Positions 41,771-49,696 of a stretch of 64,000 nucleotides of DNA are shown here, piece after piece. The notes beneath the pieces are model-generated. The model was given only the letters and a program-made list of their open reading frames with translations, was not told the origin of the DNA and searched no databases. A program made the position numbers and the translations under genes. The stretch comes from Mucilaginibacter celer. Lineage in GTDB: Bacteria; Bacteroidota; Bacteroidia; Sphingobacteriales; Sphingobacteriaceae. Location of the stretch: assembly GCF_003576455.2 (NCBI RefSeq), contig NZ_CP032869.1:2666001-2730000 (forward strand), given 5' to 3'. Within the stretch, counting starts at the first letter, position 1. Every line of letters begins with the position of its first letter.

Positions 41771-42703
41771 ATGAATTTAAGCCCTTTTGCCCCGTCATCA
41801 AAACGGGATTCTATTTTAAACCCGGCCTTAATACAAGGCAATCCACATTTACGCATCAGTTTTTCGGGAGATGAAGAAACGCCTGCCACCCAGGAAGAAC
41901 CTTCAGCAAACCAACAGGAACAACCTGCAGAGGCTCCTCCCAAAGACTCGGTATGTGCGCTCTGTAAAACAGATTTTGGCAGCCCCTTAAAAAAGCTTGG
42001 GGTTTACCCTATTTGTACCGAATGTAATGCCGACCTGGAAAAAAAGATTTTCCCCACCTGGGTAAAATTCTTTTTAGGCGGCCTGGTGGCGCTTGTTGTT
42101 TTCTCCCTATTCTGGAACTGGCGCTTTTTTGAAAGTTTTAACAGCATGAACGCAGCCAACCGGCAATTTGCCAAAGCAGATTATTCCGGTGCTTATGTTT
42201 TGATGGATAAAGCAGCAAAAAAAGTACCCGAAAACCGCGATATAGCCGAGATTGCTGCCTATTTTCACGCCATTGAACTTTTATCAAAAGACAAATCAGA
42301 AGCAGCATTGGCCGAGCTTGATAAGTGCGCCGATATTGATTCTGCATTCCACATCAGCACATTAAAACTTACTGCCCAATTGGGTGCTACCTTTGATAAA
42401 AAGGATTACGCCGGCTTTTTAAAAACATCAAAAATAGTTTTAGATCAGGATTCTACCTCGTCGCAATCCTGGGCGGGCGTCGCTTCGGCCTATGCCTGCT
42501 TGTATGCCCAAAACGGGCAGGATTCGCTGAAACAGTTGGCTCTGCAATATCTTCATAAATCGCACGCCATTGATGACACCAGTGCTGCGGCCAAAGAATA
42601 TACCGGCCGCATCCTTTACCGTATAGATAGCAAGCAAATTATTGATATTGACGAATACACTAAAAAATTCCCTAAAGGTTACACTTCTTCTACAACAAAA
42701 TAA
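41771..42703 (+). CDS. Zinc-ribbon, single-pass membrane TPR protein
   Basis: 310 residues from the ATG at 41771. A disordered acidic N-terminus (to about 58) leads to a four-cysteine zinc ribbon (CALC at 62-65 and CTEC at 82-85), then one membrane helix (about 98-117, FFLGGLVALVVFSLFWNW). The rest is helical with TPR-like repeats (NRQFAKADYSGAYVLMDKAAKKVPENRDIAE; LKLTAQLGATFDKKDYAGFLKTSKIVLDQD). No named family recognised. It is followed after 2 nt by a predicted membrane metalloprotease, so the pair probably works together. Confidence 0.6.
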   Translation: MNLSPFAPSSKRDSILNPALIQGNPHLRISFSGDEETPATQEEPSANQQEQPAEAPPKDSVCALCKTDFGSPLKKLGVYPICTECNADLEKKIFPTWVKFFLGGLVALVVFSLFWNWRFFESFNSMNAANRQFAKADYSGAYVLMDKAAKKVPENRDIAEIAAYFHAIELLSKDKSEAALAELDKCADIDSAFHISTLKLTAQLGATFDKKDYAGFLKTSKIVLDQDSTSSQSWAGVASAYACLYAQNGQDSLKQLALQYLHKSHAIDDTSAAAKEYTGRILYRIDSKQIIDIDEYTKKFPKGYTSSTTK

Positions 42704-42705
42704 TT

Positions 42706-43236
42706 ATGTTTTTTATTCCAGGTATTGTAATAGCTATTGCCACATTTCCAGGCGTTATTGTTCATGAGTTTGCCCACCTGCTTTTTTGCAGGCTGCGTAA
42801 AGTGGCTGTTTTTGAGGTGTGTTATTTCAGGTTTGCCAATCCATTGGGTTATGTAATTCACGAAAACACCACCAACTTTTATACTACATTCCTGATAAGT
42901 ATGGGGCCGTTTTTTGTAAATACACTTTTATGTTTACTGATCTGCATTCCCGCTTACATGCCGATCAGCTTTTTTGAGGTAGAGCATCCGCTGTCATATT
43001 TTTTAATGTGGCTTGGAATTTCTATTGGCATGCACGCCATCCCATCCAACCAGGATGCAAATAATTTATATGAGCAGGCTAAAACAGAGGCCAAAAGCGG
43101 TAACGTGCTGGCAATCATCTCCTTTCCAATTACCGGCCTTATATATTTATTTAATATATTACGTATTGTTTGGGCCGATTTATTTTATGGAATAGCCATT
43201 GGGGTTGGCTTACCATCGCTTATTTTCAAGTCATAA
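42706..43236 (+). CDS. Predicted membrane zinc metalloprotease (M50-like)
   Basis: 176 residues with four membrane segments. The HExxH zinc motif is in FPGVIVHEFAHLLFCRL (His20, Glu21, His24) within the first helix, as in site-2-protease relatives; a second element, GMHAIPSNQDANNLYEQAK (about 106-124), resembles the third-ligand region of DUF3267-type metalloproteases. At this size it is a minimal protease core without PDZ or CBS domains. It is translationally close (2 nt) to the zinc-ribbon TPR protein, which could be substrate, adaptor or regulator. Confidence 0.65.
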   Translation: MFFIPGIVIAIATFPGVIVHEFAHLLFCRLRKVAVFEVCYFRFANPLGYVIHENTTNFYTTFLISMGPFFVNTLLCLLICIPAYMPISFFEVEHPLSYFLMWLGISIGMHAIPSNQDANNLYEQAKTEAKSGNVLAIISFPITGLIYLFNILRIVWADLFYGIAIGVGLPSLIFKS

Positions 43237-43334
43237 TTAGTCTCGGTAACAATTTGTTAACAAAATCATAAAAAAAGGAAAACTTTTATTTTTAAGTTAT
43301 TCTTTATTATTGTATAATACAACTCATACGCATT

Positions 43335-43553
43335 ATGACTAACTCAATATTAGAGATAACCGAAAACGAATACCTGATCAAATTAAACAGGAATAATTTT
43401 AACCTGTCGTTCATCAGGAGTTTACTGAAACTTGTTGAAGTAGCCAATCCCTCTGAAGGTCCGGAATATTCATCATATACTGACAGCTACGTTCAACCAT
43501 ACCAAAATCACTCTGCAACGCCTGATTATTTCAGCGCTATTGAAGAAAAATAA
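43335..43553 (+). CDS. Small hypothetical protein, 72 residues
   Basis: The N-terminal half (LEITENEYLIKLNRNNFNLSFIRSLLKLVEV) looks folded; the C-terminal half (SEGPEYSSYTDSYVQPYQNHSATPDY) is Tyr/Ser-rich and probably disordered. The first half recalls small prevent-host-death-like or DUF proteins but I cannot assign a family. It has its own AT-rich upstream region and is followed by a strong terminator, which supports it as a real gene. Confidence 0.55.
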   Translation: MTNSILEITENEYLIKLNRNNFNLSFIRSLLKLVEVANPSEGPEYSSYTDSYVQPYQNHSATPDYFSAIEEK

Positions 43554-43587
43554 AAGGGACGCGGTTTTCGCGTCCCTTTTATTTTTT
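43552..43587. terminator. Bidirectional terminator
   Basis: AAAAGGGACGCG (43552-43563) and CGCGTCCCTTTT (43569-43580) form a perfect 12-bp stem with T runs on both strands, between two convergent genes. Confidence 0.85.
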
Positions 43588-43611
43588 TAATCTTTTTCTT
43601 TTTTGTTCTGT

Positions 43612-44163
43612 TTAAAACTGGCGGTAACCACCCCTAACTACCTGCTGTTTATCCATTTGCGCCATCTGGCCTTTCATCATTTTAATTTGCTCGGTAAGCA
43701 ATTTGTTCTTATCATCTTTTGATGCTTCTGATAATAAACGCGTTGCTTCACGTTTATCACGCTTGGCCATCGCTATACCTGCAAGGCTTAATTTTGCCAA
43801 TGCCGTGTTGTGCGACATTTTCATACCCAGCGATAATGCTTTCTTATAATATTTCTCTGCCTTTAAAGGCGCCTTGCGCGACTCGATCAAACCGATTAAC
43901 AGGTTATAATAACCGTGTTGGCTTTTATATAACTGTTTTTCATAATCGGTTATTTTCAATAACCACTCTTCGGCTTTAGCCGAATCTTCCTTACGCAGAA
44001 AATACTGCGCAATGATCATATTCTCGTTAAAGAAGAAGCTGAGCAGGATGATACCGCCCAAAAACAAAACTAAAATGCCCCAACCCCAAAAACCAAATGC
44101 ACACAGTGCAATTGCAGCACCCATCACCACACAGGCAATAACTAACCGAACAATGTTTGACAT
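43612..44163 (-). CDS. Membrane-anchored TPR protein of unknown function
   Basis: 183 residues. Two membrane segments near the N-terminus (IVRLVIACVVMGAAIALCAF and WGILVLFLGGIILLSFFF) are followed by helical TPR-like repeats (AKAEEWLLKITDYEKQLYKSQHGYYNLLIGLIESRKAPLKAEKYYKKALSLG). The tail is charged (EQIKMMKGQMAQMDKQQ). Likely a scaffold in the inner membrane. It stands alone, divergent from ung. Confidence 0.6.
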   Translation of the reverse strand: MSNIVRLVIACVVMGAAIALCAFGFWGWGILVLFLGGIILLSFFFNENMIIAQYFLRKEDSAKAEEWLLKITDYEKQLYKSQHGYYNLLIGLIESRKAPLKAEKYYKKALSLGMKMSHNTALAKLSLAGIAMAKRDKREATRLLSEASKDDKNKLLTEQIKMMKGQMAQMDKQQVVRGGYRQF

Positions 44164-44235
44164 AATTTGTGATACTATATATTAGCACAAATATCTGTTT
44201 ATTTGTACGCTTAACCAACATCTATATCAATATTT

Positions 44236-44913
44236 ATGGCGATTGCATTACCACCATCATGGCTTGAGGTTTTAGAACAGGAATTTGATAAACCTTACAT
44301 GGTAAAACTGCGGGATTTTTTAAAAAGCGAGCGCGAATCGGGCCAGGTTGTTTACCCTAAAAACGCCGACATATTCAACGCATTCAACACAACCCATTTT
44401 GAGGATGTTAAGGTGGTGATATTAGGGCAGGATCCTTATCACGGCGCTCACCAGGCGCATGGCTTATCCTTTTCGGTACAAAAGGGCATTGCTATCCCCC
44501 GTTCGTTAATGAATATTTATAAAGAGCTGCAAAGCGATATCCCCGGCTTTATACCACCCTCACACGGCAATCTCGAAGAGTGGGCCAAACAAGGTGTACT
44601 ATTGCTAAATGCCACGCTAACGGTACGGGCAAGCACCCCGGGTTCACATCAAAAACGAGGTTGGGAAGAGTTTACCGACCATGTGATCAAAACCATCTCA
44701 GATAAAAAAGAAGCAATCGTATTTATACTGTGGGGGGCCTTTGCCCAATCAAAAGCGGTACTGATCGATGAAAAGAAACATTTCATCATCCGCTCGCCCC
44801 ACCCATCGCCCTTCTCGGCCGATCGTGGCTTTTTTGGCAGCAAACCTTTCTCAAAAACCAATGAGATCTTGAAAAAAGAAGGAAAGCAGCCAATTGACTG
44901 GCAAATACATTAA
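44236..44913 (+). CDS. ung: Uracil-DNA glycosylase
   Basis: 225 residues, the normal length for family 1 UDG. The water-activating motif GQDPYHG is at residues 64-70 (Asp66), followed by QAHGLSFSV and the LLNATLTVR strand; the minor-groove intercalation loop HPSPFSADRGFFG is intact. It removes uracil from DNA in base excision repair. The stop is followed by an AAGAGTCAAGAATC-type repeat region before the convergent lrp-like gene. Confidence 0.97.
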   Translation: MAIALPPSWLEVLEQEFDKPYMVKLRDFLKSERESGQVVYPKNADIFNAFNTTHFEDVKVVILGQDPYHGAHQAHGLSFSVQKGIAIPRSLMNIYKELQSDIPGFIPPSHGNLEEWAKQGVLLLNATLTVRASTPGSHQKRGWEEFTDHVIKTISDKKEAIVFILWGAFAQSKAVLIDEKKHFIIRSPHPSPFSADRGFFGSKPFSKTNEILKKEGKQPIDWQIH

Positions 44914-44929
44914 GAAGATAGATAAGACA

Positions 44930-45085
44930 AAGTAGAGTCATAACAACAAGAGTCAAGAGGCAAGAATCAAGACGACAAGAATCAGGAACCAAGATTTGAA
45001 ATGCCTGAAAATAACAAGAGTCAAGAAAAAAGGAAAAATATTAATTCCTCTTTCTTGACTCTTGATTCTAACAGTCTTGACGCTC
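44930..45085. repeat. Intergenic inverted word-repeat (AAGAGTCAAGAATCAAGA type)
   Basis: The left arm repeats CAAGAGTCAAGAGGCAAGAA-like words; the right arm has CTTTCTTGACTCTTGATTC and CAGTCTTGACGCTCTT. The arms are inverted and may fold into a long hairpin between two convergent genes. Confidence 0.6.
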
Positions 45086-45087
45086 TT

Positions 45088-45558
45088 CTAATACTCCAGC
45101 GGCACTATCGGCTCCTTTTTACTGGTCGACATGATCATCATGGTTTGGAATGTTTTCACCACGGTAATGCGGCTGATTTTTTCCATGATCAGTTGTTCGT
45201 ATGATTTGATGTCGCGCACGTAAACTTTCAGTAAAAAATCACACTGCCCGGTTACGTGGTGACACTCGGTAACTTCTTTAATGGTTTTAATTTCATCCAA
45301 AAAAGTTTGGATAGTATTCTTTTGGTGAAAATCGAGCGAGATCTGGATAAAGGTTTTGATACCCAGGCCTAACTTTTCTTCATCAACTAAAGCATGATAG
45401 CTTTTTATGTATTCGGCGTTCTCAAGTTTACGCACGCGCTCGAGCGTCGGAGCCGGTGAAAGCCCTATCTCGTTGGATAGCTGGAGGTTGGTTATCCTTC
45501 CGTTTTCCTGTAAAATCTTGAGTATCTGTAGGTCTATTTTATCTAATTCAGCAGCCAT
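45088..45558 (-). CDS. Lrp/AsnC-family transcription regulator
   Basis: 156 residues: an N-terminal helix-turn-helix (LDKIDLQILKILQENGRITNLQLSNEIGLSPAPTLERVRKLENAEYIKSY) and a RAM effector domain (GLGIKTFIQISLDFHQKN, VTECHHVTGQCDFLLKVYV). The length and motifs are standard. It responds to an amino acid, which one is unknown. It lies divergent from the dtxR-like gene at 45688, with 129 bp between. Confidence 0.93.
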   Translation of the reverse strand: MAAELDKIDLQILKILQENGRITNLQLSNEIGLSPAPTLERVRKLENAEYIKSYHALVDEEKLGLGIKTFIQISLDFHQKNTIQTFLDEIKTIKEVTECHHVTGQCDFLLKVYVRDIKSYEQLIMEKISRITVVKTFQTMMIMSTSKKEPIVPLEY

Positions 45559-45650
45559 AGTGTACGCAAATATAATATTTTCCCTGCTTTACAAAATTTA
45601 ATTTTTCGTGAAAGTAATTAAGCAGAAACATATTTCTTAACGTTGAAATT

Positions 45651-45666
45651 TTTAGATTAGTCTAAA
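45651..45666 (+). promoter_or_regulatory. DtxR/MntR-type box
   Basis: TTTAGATTAGTCTAAA is a near-perfect palindrome (TTTAGA...TCTAAA) ending 21 bp before the start of the DtxR-type gene, overlapping its promoter. It matches the general form of MntR operators, suggesting metal-dependent autorepression of the regulator-transporter operon. Confidence 0.6.
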
Positions 45667-45687
45667 TTTTTTATTAGATTTGTTTAA

Positions 45688-46350
45688 ATGAATACTTTAG
45701 CCGAGGAAAACTACTTAAAAGCCATTTACCATCTCACTGTAAATGACGGCAATGCAAGCACCAACAGCATTGCATCCTCGCTAAATACCAAAGCATCGTC
45801 GGTTACAGATATGTTTAAAAAACTTGCCGAAAAAGCTTTGATTAACTACATACCCTACCAGGGTGTAAGCCTTACGCCATCGGGAGAGAAAATAGCTTTG
45901 GGTATTATCCGTAAACACAGGTTGTGGGAATATTTTTTGGTAGAGAAATTAAATTTTAAATGGGATGAAGTGCATGATCTTGCCGAAGAGATGGAACATA
46001 TCTCATCGCAGGAGTTAATTGACCGGCTCGACCGGTTTATGGGCTACCCGAAACACGACCCGCACGGCGATCCTATCCCCGACTGCAATGGTAATTTCAG
46101 TAATGATGAATTAAAACTTGTTTCGGCGGTAACGATCAATCAAACCGGTATTATCTCGGCCGTGCGCGATCACAGCCCATCGTTTTTGCAATACCTCGAT
46201 AAGCAGGAACTTACGATAGGCTGCAGGATAACAGTAGTTGATATTATTGATTACGATCATTCGATAACACTTCAATTGAATAACAAAAAAATACAGATCA
46301 GCCGCGAAGTGGCTAATAACCTATTAATAACAAATGAACAACACTCATAA
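45688..46350 (+). CDS. DtxR/MntR-family metal-dependent transcription regulator
   Basis: 220 residues. A winged helix-turn-helix (EENYLKAIYHLTVNDGNASTNSIASSLNTKASSVTDMFKKLAEKALINYIPYQGVSLTPSGEK, residues 6-70), a dimerisation domain with metal-ligand residues (HRLWEYFLVEKLNFKWDEVHDLAEEMEHISSQELIDRLD, about 77-120) and a C-terminal FeoA/SH3-like domain. It should sense manganese or ferrous iron and repress the overlapping Nramp gene. The two genes overlap by 17 nt. Confidence 0.93.
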   Translation: MNTLAEENYLKAIYHLTVNDGNASTNSIASSLNTKASSVTDMFKKLAEKALINYIPYQGVSLTPSGEKIALGIIRKHRLWEYFLVEKLNFKWDEVHDLAEEMEHISSQELIDRLDRFMGYPKHDPHGDPIPDCNGNFSNDELKLVSAVTINQTGIISAVRDHSPSFLQYLDKQELTIGCRITVVDIIDYDHSITLQLNNKKIQISREVANNLLITNEQHS

Positions 46351-48235
46351 CGAATCATTAGGGAATGTACACGGCTCGGTAACTACCGAAAACAAAACGG
46401 GCTGGCGCAAACTATTGGCTTTTTTAGGCCCGGCCTACCTCGTAAGCGTTGGCTATATGGATCCCGGTAACTGGGCTACTGATATTGCGGGCGGCAGCGC
46501 TTTTGGGTATAAACTGATCTGGGTACTTTTTGTATCTAACATGATTGCCTTGTTACTGCAATCGCTGGCGGCGCGGTTGGGCATTGTGCGCGGGCTTGAT
46601 TTGGCGCAAGCATCAAAAAATGCTTATCCGCGCTTTGTTAATTTCTGGCTGTATATCCTGGCTCAGATAGCCATCGTTGCCTGCGATCTGGCCGAGATTA
46701 TCGGTATGGCTATCGGCTTAAAACTTTTATTTCACCTGCCATTAATCTGGGGGGTATCGCTCACCATTACCGATACTGTGCTGATGCTTTACCTGATGAA
46801 TAAAGGCATGCGCAAACTGGAAGGCTTTATCATTTCGATGATATTTATAGTAGGCCTGTCGTTTTTGGTGGAGATGTTTATTGTGCACCCGGATGCAGCG
46901 GAAGTTGCCAAAGGTTTTATTCCGGGCAATTTGTTTAAGGGCGATAAAATAAGCCAGCAGATGCTATATATCGCGATAGGAATTATCGGCGCCACGGTGA
47001 TGCCGCATAACCTGTACCTGCACTCATCGTTAGTGCAAACCCGTAAAATTACCCGTACCGAAGACGGCTTTCGCTCGGCCATAAAATTTAACCTGTTTGA
47101 TACGGTTATTGCGCTTAACCTGGCATTTTTTGTTAATGCCGCCATACTGATATTAGCCGCCAGCGCCTTTTTCAGAAATGGGTACTTTGAAGTGGCCGAA
47201 ATACAGGATGCCTATAAATTATTAGAACATATTTTTGGCGCTATAGCCCCTACTTTGTTCGCCATAGCACTGATAGCATCGGGCCAAAGCTCAACCATTA
47301 CCGGTACCCTGGCAGGGCAGATCATTATGGAAGGCCATATCAACCTGCGTATCGAGCCCTGGCTGCGCCGCCTGCTCACCCGGCTGCTGGCTATTGTACC
47401 TGCGGTATTCACCATTCTTTACTATGGTGAAGATGGCTTAGGTAAGCTTTTGATATTAAGCCAGGTGGTTTTAAGCCTGCAATTGGGCTTTGCTGTTATC
47501 CCGTTGATTCATTTTACATCCGACAGGAAAAGGATGGGCAAATTTGCCATCAATAGTTTAACACTTGTTTTATCATGGGCAAGCGCATTATTAATTGTGG
47601 CCCTAAACGCCAAACTGGTTTATGAACAAATTGGCGATTGGATAAGCGAAACATCGTCGCCGGTGCTGATCTACACTATTGTGGTACCGATTGTTATTGG
47701 AATAGGCCTCTTACTTGTTTATGTGTTTTTGAGGCCATTGTTATTTAAACATTACGACCGGCCAGCTTACGTACCGCACGGTATAGCCAACGCCATTACC
47801 GAGCTTGATGCTATAACCTATAATCATATTGGCATTACCATCGATTTTTCGAGCAACGATACCGAATGTTTGCGCCATGCCATTATGCAGGGAGGTAAAA
47901 CCGCCACTTATACGCTCATACACGTGGTGGAGACGGCGGGCGCCAGGTATTATGGCGGCCAGGTAATGGATAATGAAACACAGGTAGATTTTGACAACCT
48001 TGACAAATATGTATGCGCCTTAAAAAACCTTGGCTATGCAGCTGATGGCCAGATTGGCTACGGCAACCCGGCCAGCGCCATTGCCGAAATTGTAAAAAAG
48101 GAAGGTGTAGATTTTATTGTAATGGGCTCGCACGGGCACAAGGCTTTAAAAGATCTGATATTCGGTACTACTGTAAACTCGGTAAGGCATAAGGTAAACA
48201 TACCGGTATTGGTGGTGAAGCCACAATCAAACTAA
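46334..48235 (+). CDS. mntH: Nramp-family divalent metal transporter fused to a UspA domain
   Basis: 633 residues, longer than usual MntH (about 400-450). The Nramp core has helix 1 motif GYMDPGNWATDIAGG and helix 6 motif ATVMPHNLYLHSSL, both with their metal-binding residues, and about eleven membrane segments (residues about 25-475). Residues about 495-633 form a universal stress protein domain: HIGITIDFSSNDTE, and the nucleotide-binding GSHGHKALKDLIFGTTVNSVRHKVNIPVLVV. It imports Mn2+ or Fe2+ with protons. The cytoplasmic UspA part probably senses ATP or stress and regulates transport, which is inference. Confidence 0.93.
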   Translation: MNNTHNESLGNVHGSVTTENKTGWRKLLAFLGPAYLVSVGYMDPGNWATDIAGGSAFGYKLIWVLFVSNMIALLLQSLAARLGIVRGLDLAQASKNAYPRFVNFWLYILAQIAIVACDLAEIIGMAIGLKLLFHLPLIWGVSLTITDTVLMLYLMNKGMRKLEGFIISMIFIVGLSFLVEMFIVHPDAAEVAKGFIPGNLFKGDKISQQMLYIAIGIIGATVMPHNLYLHSSLVQTRKITRTEDGFRSAIKFNLFDTVIALNLAFFVNAAILILAASAFFRNGYFEVAEIQDAYKLLEHIFGAIAPTLFAIALIASGQSSTITGTLAGQIIMEGHINLRIEPWLRRLLTRLLAIVPAVFTILYYGEDGLGKLLILSQVVLSLQLGFAVIPLIHFTSDRKRMGKFAINSLTLVLSWASALLIVALNAKLVYEQIGDWISETSSPVLIYTIVVPIVIGIGLLLVYVFLRPLLFKHYDRPAYVPHGIANAITELDAITYNHIGITIDFSSNDTECLRHAIMQGGKTATYTLIHVVETAGARYYGGQVMDNETQVDFDNLDKYVCALKNLGYAADGQIGYGNPASAIAEIVKKEGVDFIVMGSHGHKALKDLIFGTTVNSVRHKVNIPVLVVKPQSN

Positions 48236-48240
48236 TTTTG

Positions 48241-48248
48241 TAAATTTG
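48241..48248 (+). promoter_or_regulatory. Possible -7 element of smpB
   Basis: TAAATTTG fits TAnnTTTG and lies 16 bp before the smpB start, just past the mntH stop. A clear -33 TTTG at the usual distance is not evident. Confidence 0.3.
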
Positions 48249-48263
48249 TGGTTCGAATAAATT

Positions 48264-48716
48264 ATGAGCCAGGATAACATCTACATAAAAAATAAAAAAG
48301 CATACTTTGAGTACCATATACTTGATAAGTACACCGCGGGCATTCAGTTGCTTGGTACCGAGATCAAGTCGATACGCCAGGGTAAAGCCAATATTAACGA
48401 CGCCTTTTGTACATTCATCAACAACCAGTTGTATGTACGCAACCTGCATATTTCTGAATACTCGTTCGGCTCATTCTATAACCACGAAGCCAAGCGCGAC
48501 AGGATCCTTTTACTCAATAAAAAAGAGCTTAAAAAACTTCAAACCCGTGGCGAAGAAAAAGGGTTAACAATAGTTCCGCTTGCCTTGTTCATTAGTGAGC
48601 GTGGATTTGCCAAACTGGAGATTGGCTTAGCCCAGGGTAAAAAGACCTACGATAAACGCGAAACCATGAAAGAGCGCGACACGAAGATTGAACTGGATAG
48701 GGTGATGAAAAGGTAA
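48264..48716 (+). CDS. smpB: SsrA-binding protein SmpB
   Basis: 150 residues with all SmpB landmarks: NKKAYFEYHILDKYTAGIQLLGTEIKSIRQGKANINDAFC at the N-terminus, LHISEYSFGSFYNHEAKRDRILLLNKKEL in the middle, and the basic C-terminal tail GKKTYDKRETMKERDTKIELDRVMKR that enters the ribosomal A site. It binds tmRNA for ribosome rescue. The tmRNA gene is not in the window. Confidence 0.97.
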   Translation: MSQDNIYIKNKKAYFEYHILDKYTAGIQLLGTEIKSIRQGKANINDAFCTFINNQLYVRNLHISEYSFGSFYNHEAKRDRILLLNKKELKKLQTRGEEKGLTIVPLALFISERGFAKLEIGLAQGKKTYDKRETMKERDTKIELDRVMKR

Positions 48717-48786
48717 TTTTGATTTCGGATTTGGGAATGGGGATTTCGGATTTAAAAAATCAAAATAAATCCGAAATCAAAAAAAC
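48717..48786. repeat. Inverted GATTTCGGATTT words downstream of smpB
   Basis: GATTTCGGATTTGGG and GATTTCGGATTTAAA face AAATCCGAAATC words from 48772 onwards, so the region folds into a hairpin between two convergent genes. Confidence 0.5.
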
Positions 48787-48820
48787 AAATCCGAAATCGA
48801 ACATCCGAAATCCGAAATCA
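48787..48820. repeat. 34-nt CCGAAATC repeat, copy 2
   Basis: Identical over 34 nt to 28586-28619; again it abuts the 3' end of a minus-strand gene (pcm). Confidence 0.65.
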
Positions 48821-48822
48821 CA

Positions 48823-49482
48823 CTACCACGCCTTATCCCCTACCAGCGGTACAAATCTAAAAGTATCCAACACTATCTTCTCATAATCGTTCTCGCCAAC
48901 CTTTAATATCGTAACCATTTTTTGGGTTTCTTCATCTCCTACAGGGATTACGAGGATGCCGCCTATATTTAATTGCTTTAATAATACTTCGGGCACTGTG
49001 GGCGCGCCGGCTGTTACGATGATCTTATCATACGGAGCGTGTTCGGCTTTGCCAATTGAGCCATCGCCTAAAAAAAAGTGCGCGTTGTAGCCCATTTCAT
49101 TGGGCAATACAAATTTAGTGCGATGGTATAGTTTTTCCTGCCTTTCGATAGTATAAACCGTTGCGCCAAGCTCCAACAGGATGCAGGTTTGATAACCTGA
49201 TCCAGTACCAATCTCCAATACTTTATCTCCTTTCCGGATATGAAGCAGTTCGGTTTGATAGGCTACCGTATAAGGCTGGGATATGGTTTGTCCCTCGCCT
49301 ATCGGGAAGGCAATATCCCTGTAAGCCTGGTTCCAGAAAGTTTCATCAAAAAAGCAATGACGTTTTACTTTGCCAATGGCCTCCAGCACATGCTCATCGC
49401 CTATTCCTTTTTTTCTTAAAACATCAACCAGTCTTTTCCGGGCGCCTTGTTCGCGGTAATTATCAATATACTTGTAAGCCAT
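48823..49482 (-). CDS. pcm: Protein-L-isoaspartate O-methyltransferase
   Basis: 219 residues from the ATG at 49482 (MAYKYIDNYREQGARKRLVDVLRKKG), chosen over an in-frame ATG at 49518 because the family begins here. The SAM-binding motif VLEIGTGSGYQTCILLELG, the GEGQTISQPYTVA substrate segment, and DKIIVTAGAPTVPEVLL are intact. It repairs isoaspartyl residues by methylation. A short open frame (49463-49570) overlaps its start. Confidence 0.93.
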   Translation of the reverse strand: MAYKYIDNYREQGARKRLVDVLRKKGIGDEHVLEAIGKVKRHCFFDETFWNQAYRDIAFPIGEGQTISQPYTVAYQTELLHIRKGDKVLEIGTGSGYQTCILLELGATVYTIERQEKLYHRTKFVLPNEMGYNAHFFLGDGSIGKAEHAPYDKIIVTAGAPTVPEVLLKQLNIGGILVIPVGDEETQKMVTILKVGENDYEKIVLDTFRFVPLVGDKAW

Positions 49483-49570
49483 TTTCAAAGGCAAAGTTAA
49501 TACGATTTTCGGCATCATCCGCCCTGTACAGTGCTTTTAAACCTTCCGGCCGTTTATGTGCTTCATTCAT
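49463..49570 (-). CDS. Candidate 35-residue leader peptide overlapping pcm start
   Basis: ATG at 49570 to TGA at 49463 encodes 35 residues starting MNEAHKRPEGLKALYR and containing RADDAENRINFAFENG. It ends 20 nt inside pcm in another frame, a layout typical for translational coupling. Composition is protein-like (charged, few Cys), but there is no homology that I can name. Confidence 0.35.
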   Translation of the reverse strand: MNEAHKRPEGLKALYRADDAENRINFAFENGLQVY

Positions 49571-49642
49571 AAAAAATTAAAATCAGGAAGATGACGTCGA
49601 TAATGATCGATAAACAAGGCGACAACTTTCAGCTTAGTCCAT

Positions 49643-49675
49643 TAAAAAAAAACGCCGGACTGTTAATCCGGCGTT
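49643..49675 (-). terminator. Terminator of the E2 acyltransferase operon
   Basis: AACGCCGGAC...TCCGGCGTT (49651-49675) forms a stem; on the minus strand it is followed by a run of eight or more T. It lies about 20 nt past the E2 stop codon. Confidence 0.8.
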
Positions 49676-49696
49676 CATATCACTTAAAGTTAAATT

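Noticed and set aside
48843..49570. pcm starting at ATG 49518 (231 residues)
   Set aside because: Family alignment from memory starts at MAYKYIDNYRE (49482); the 12 extra residues look like spacer.
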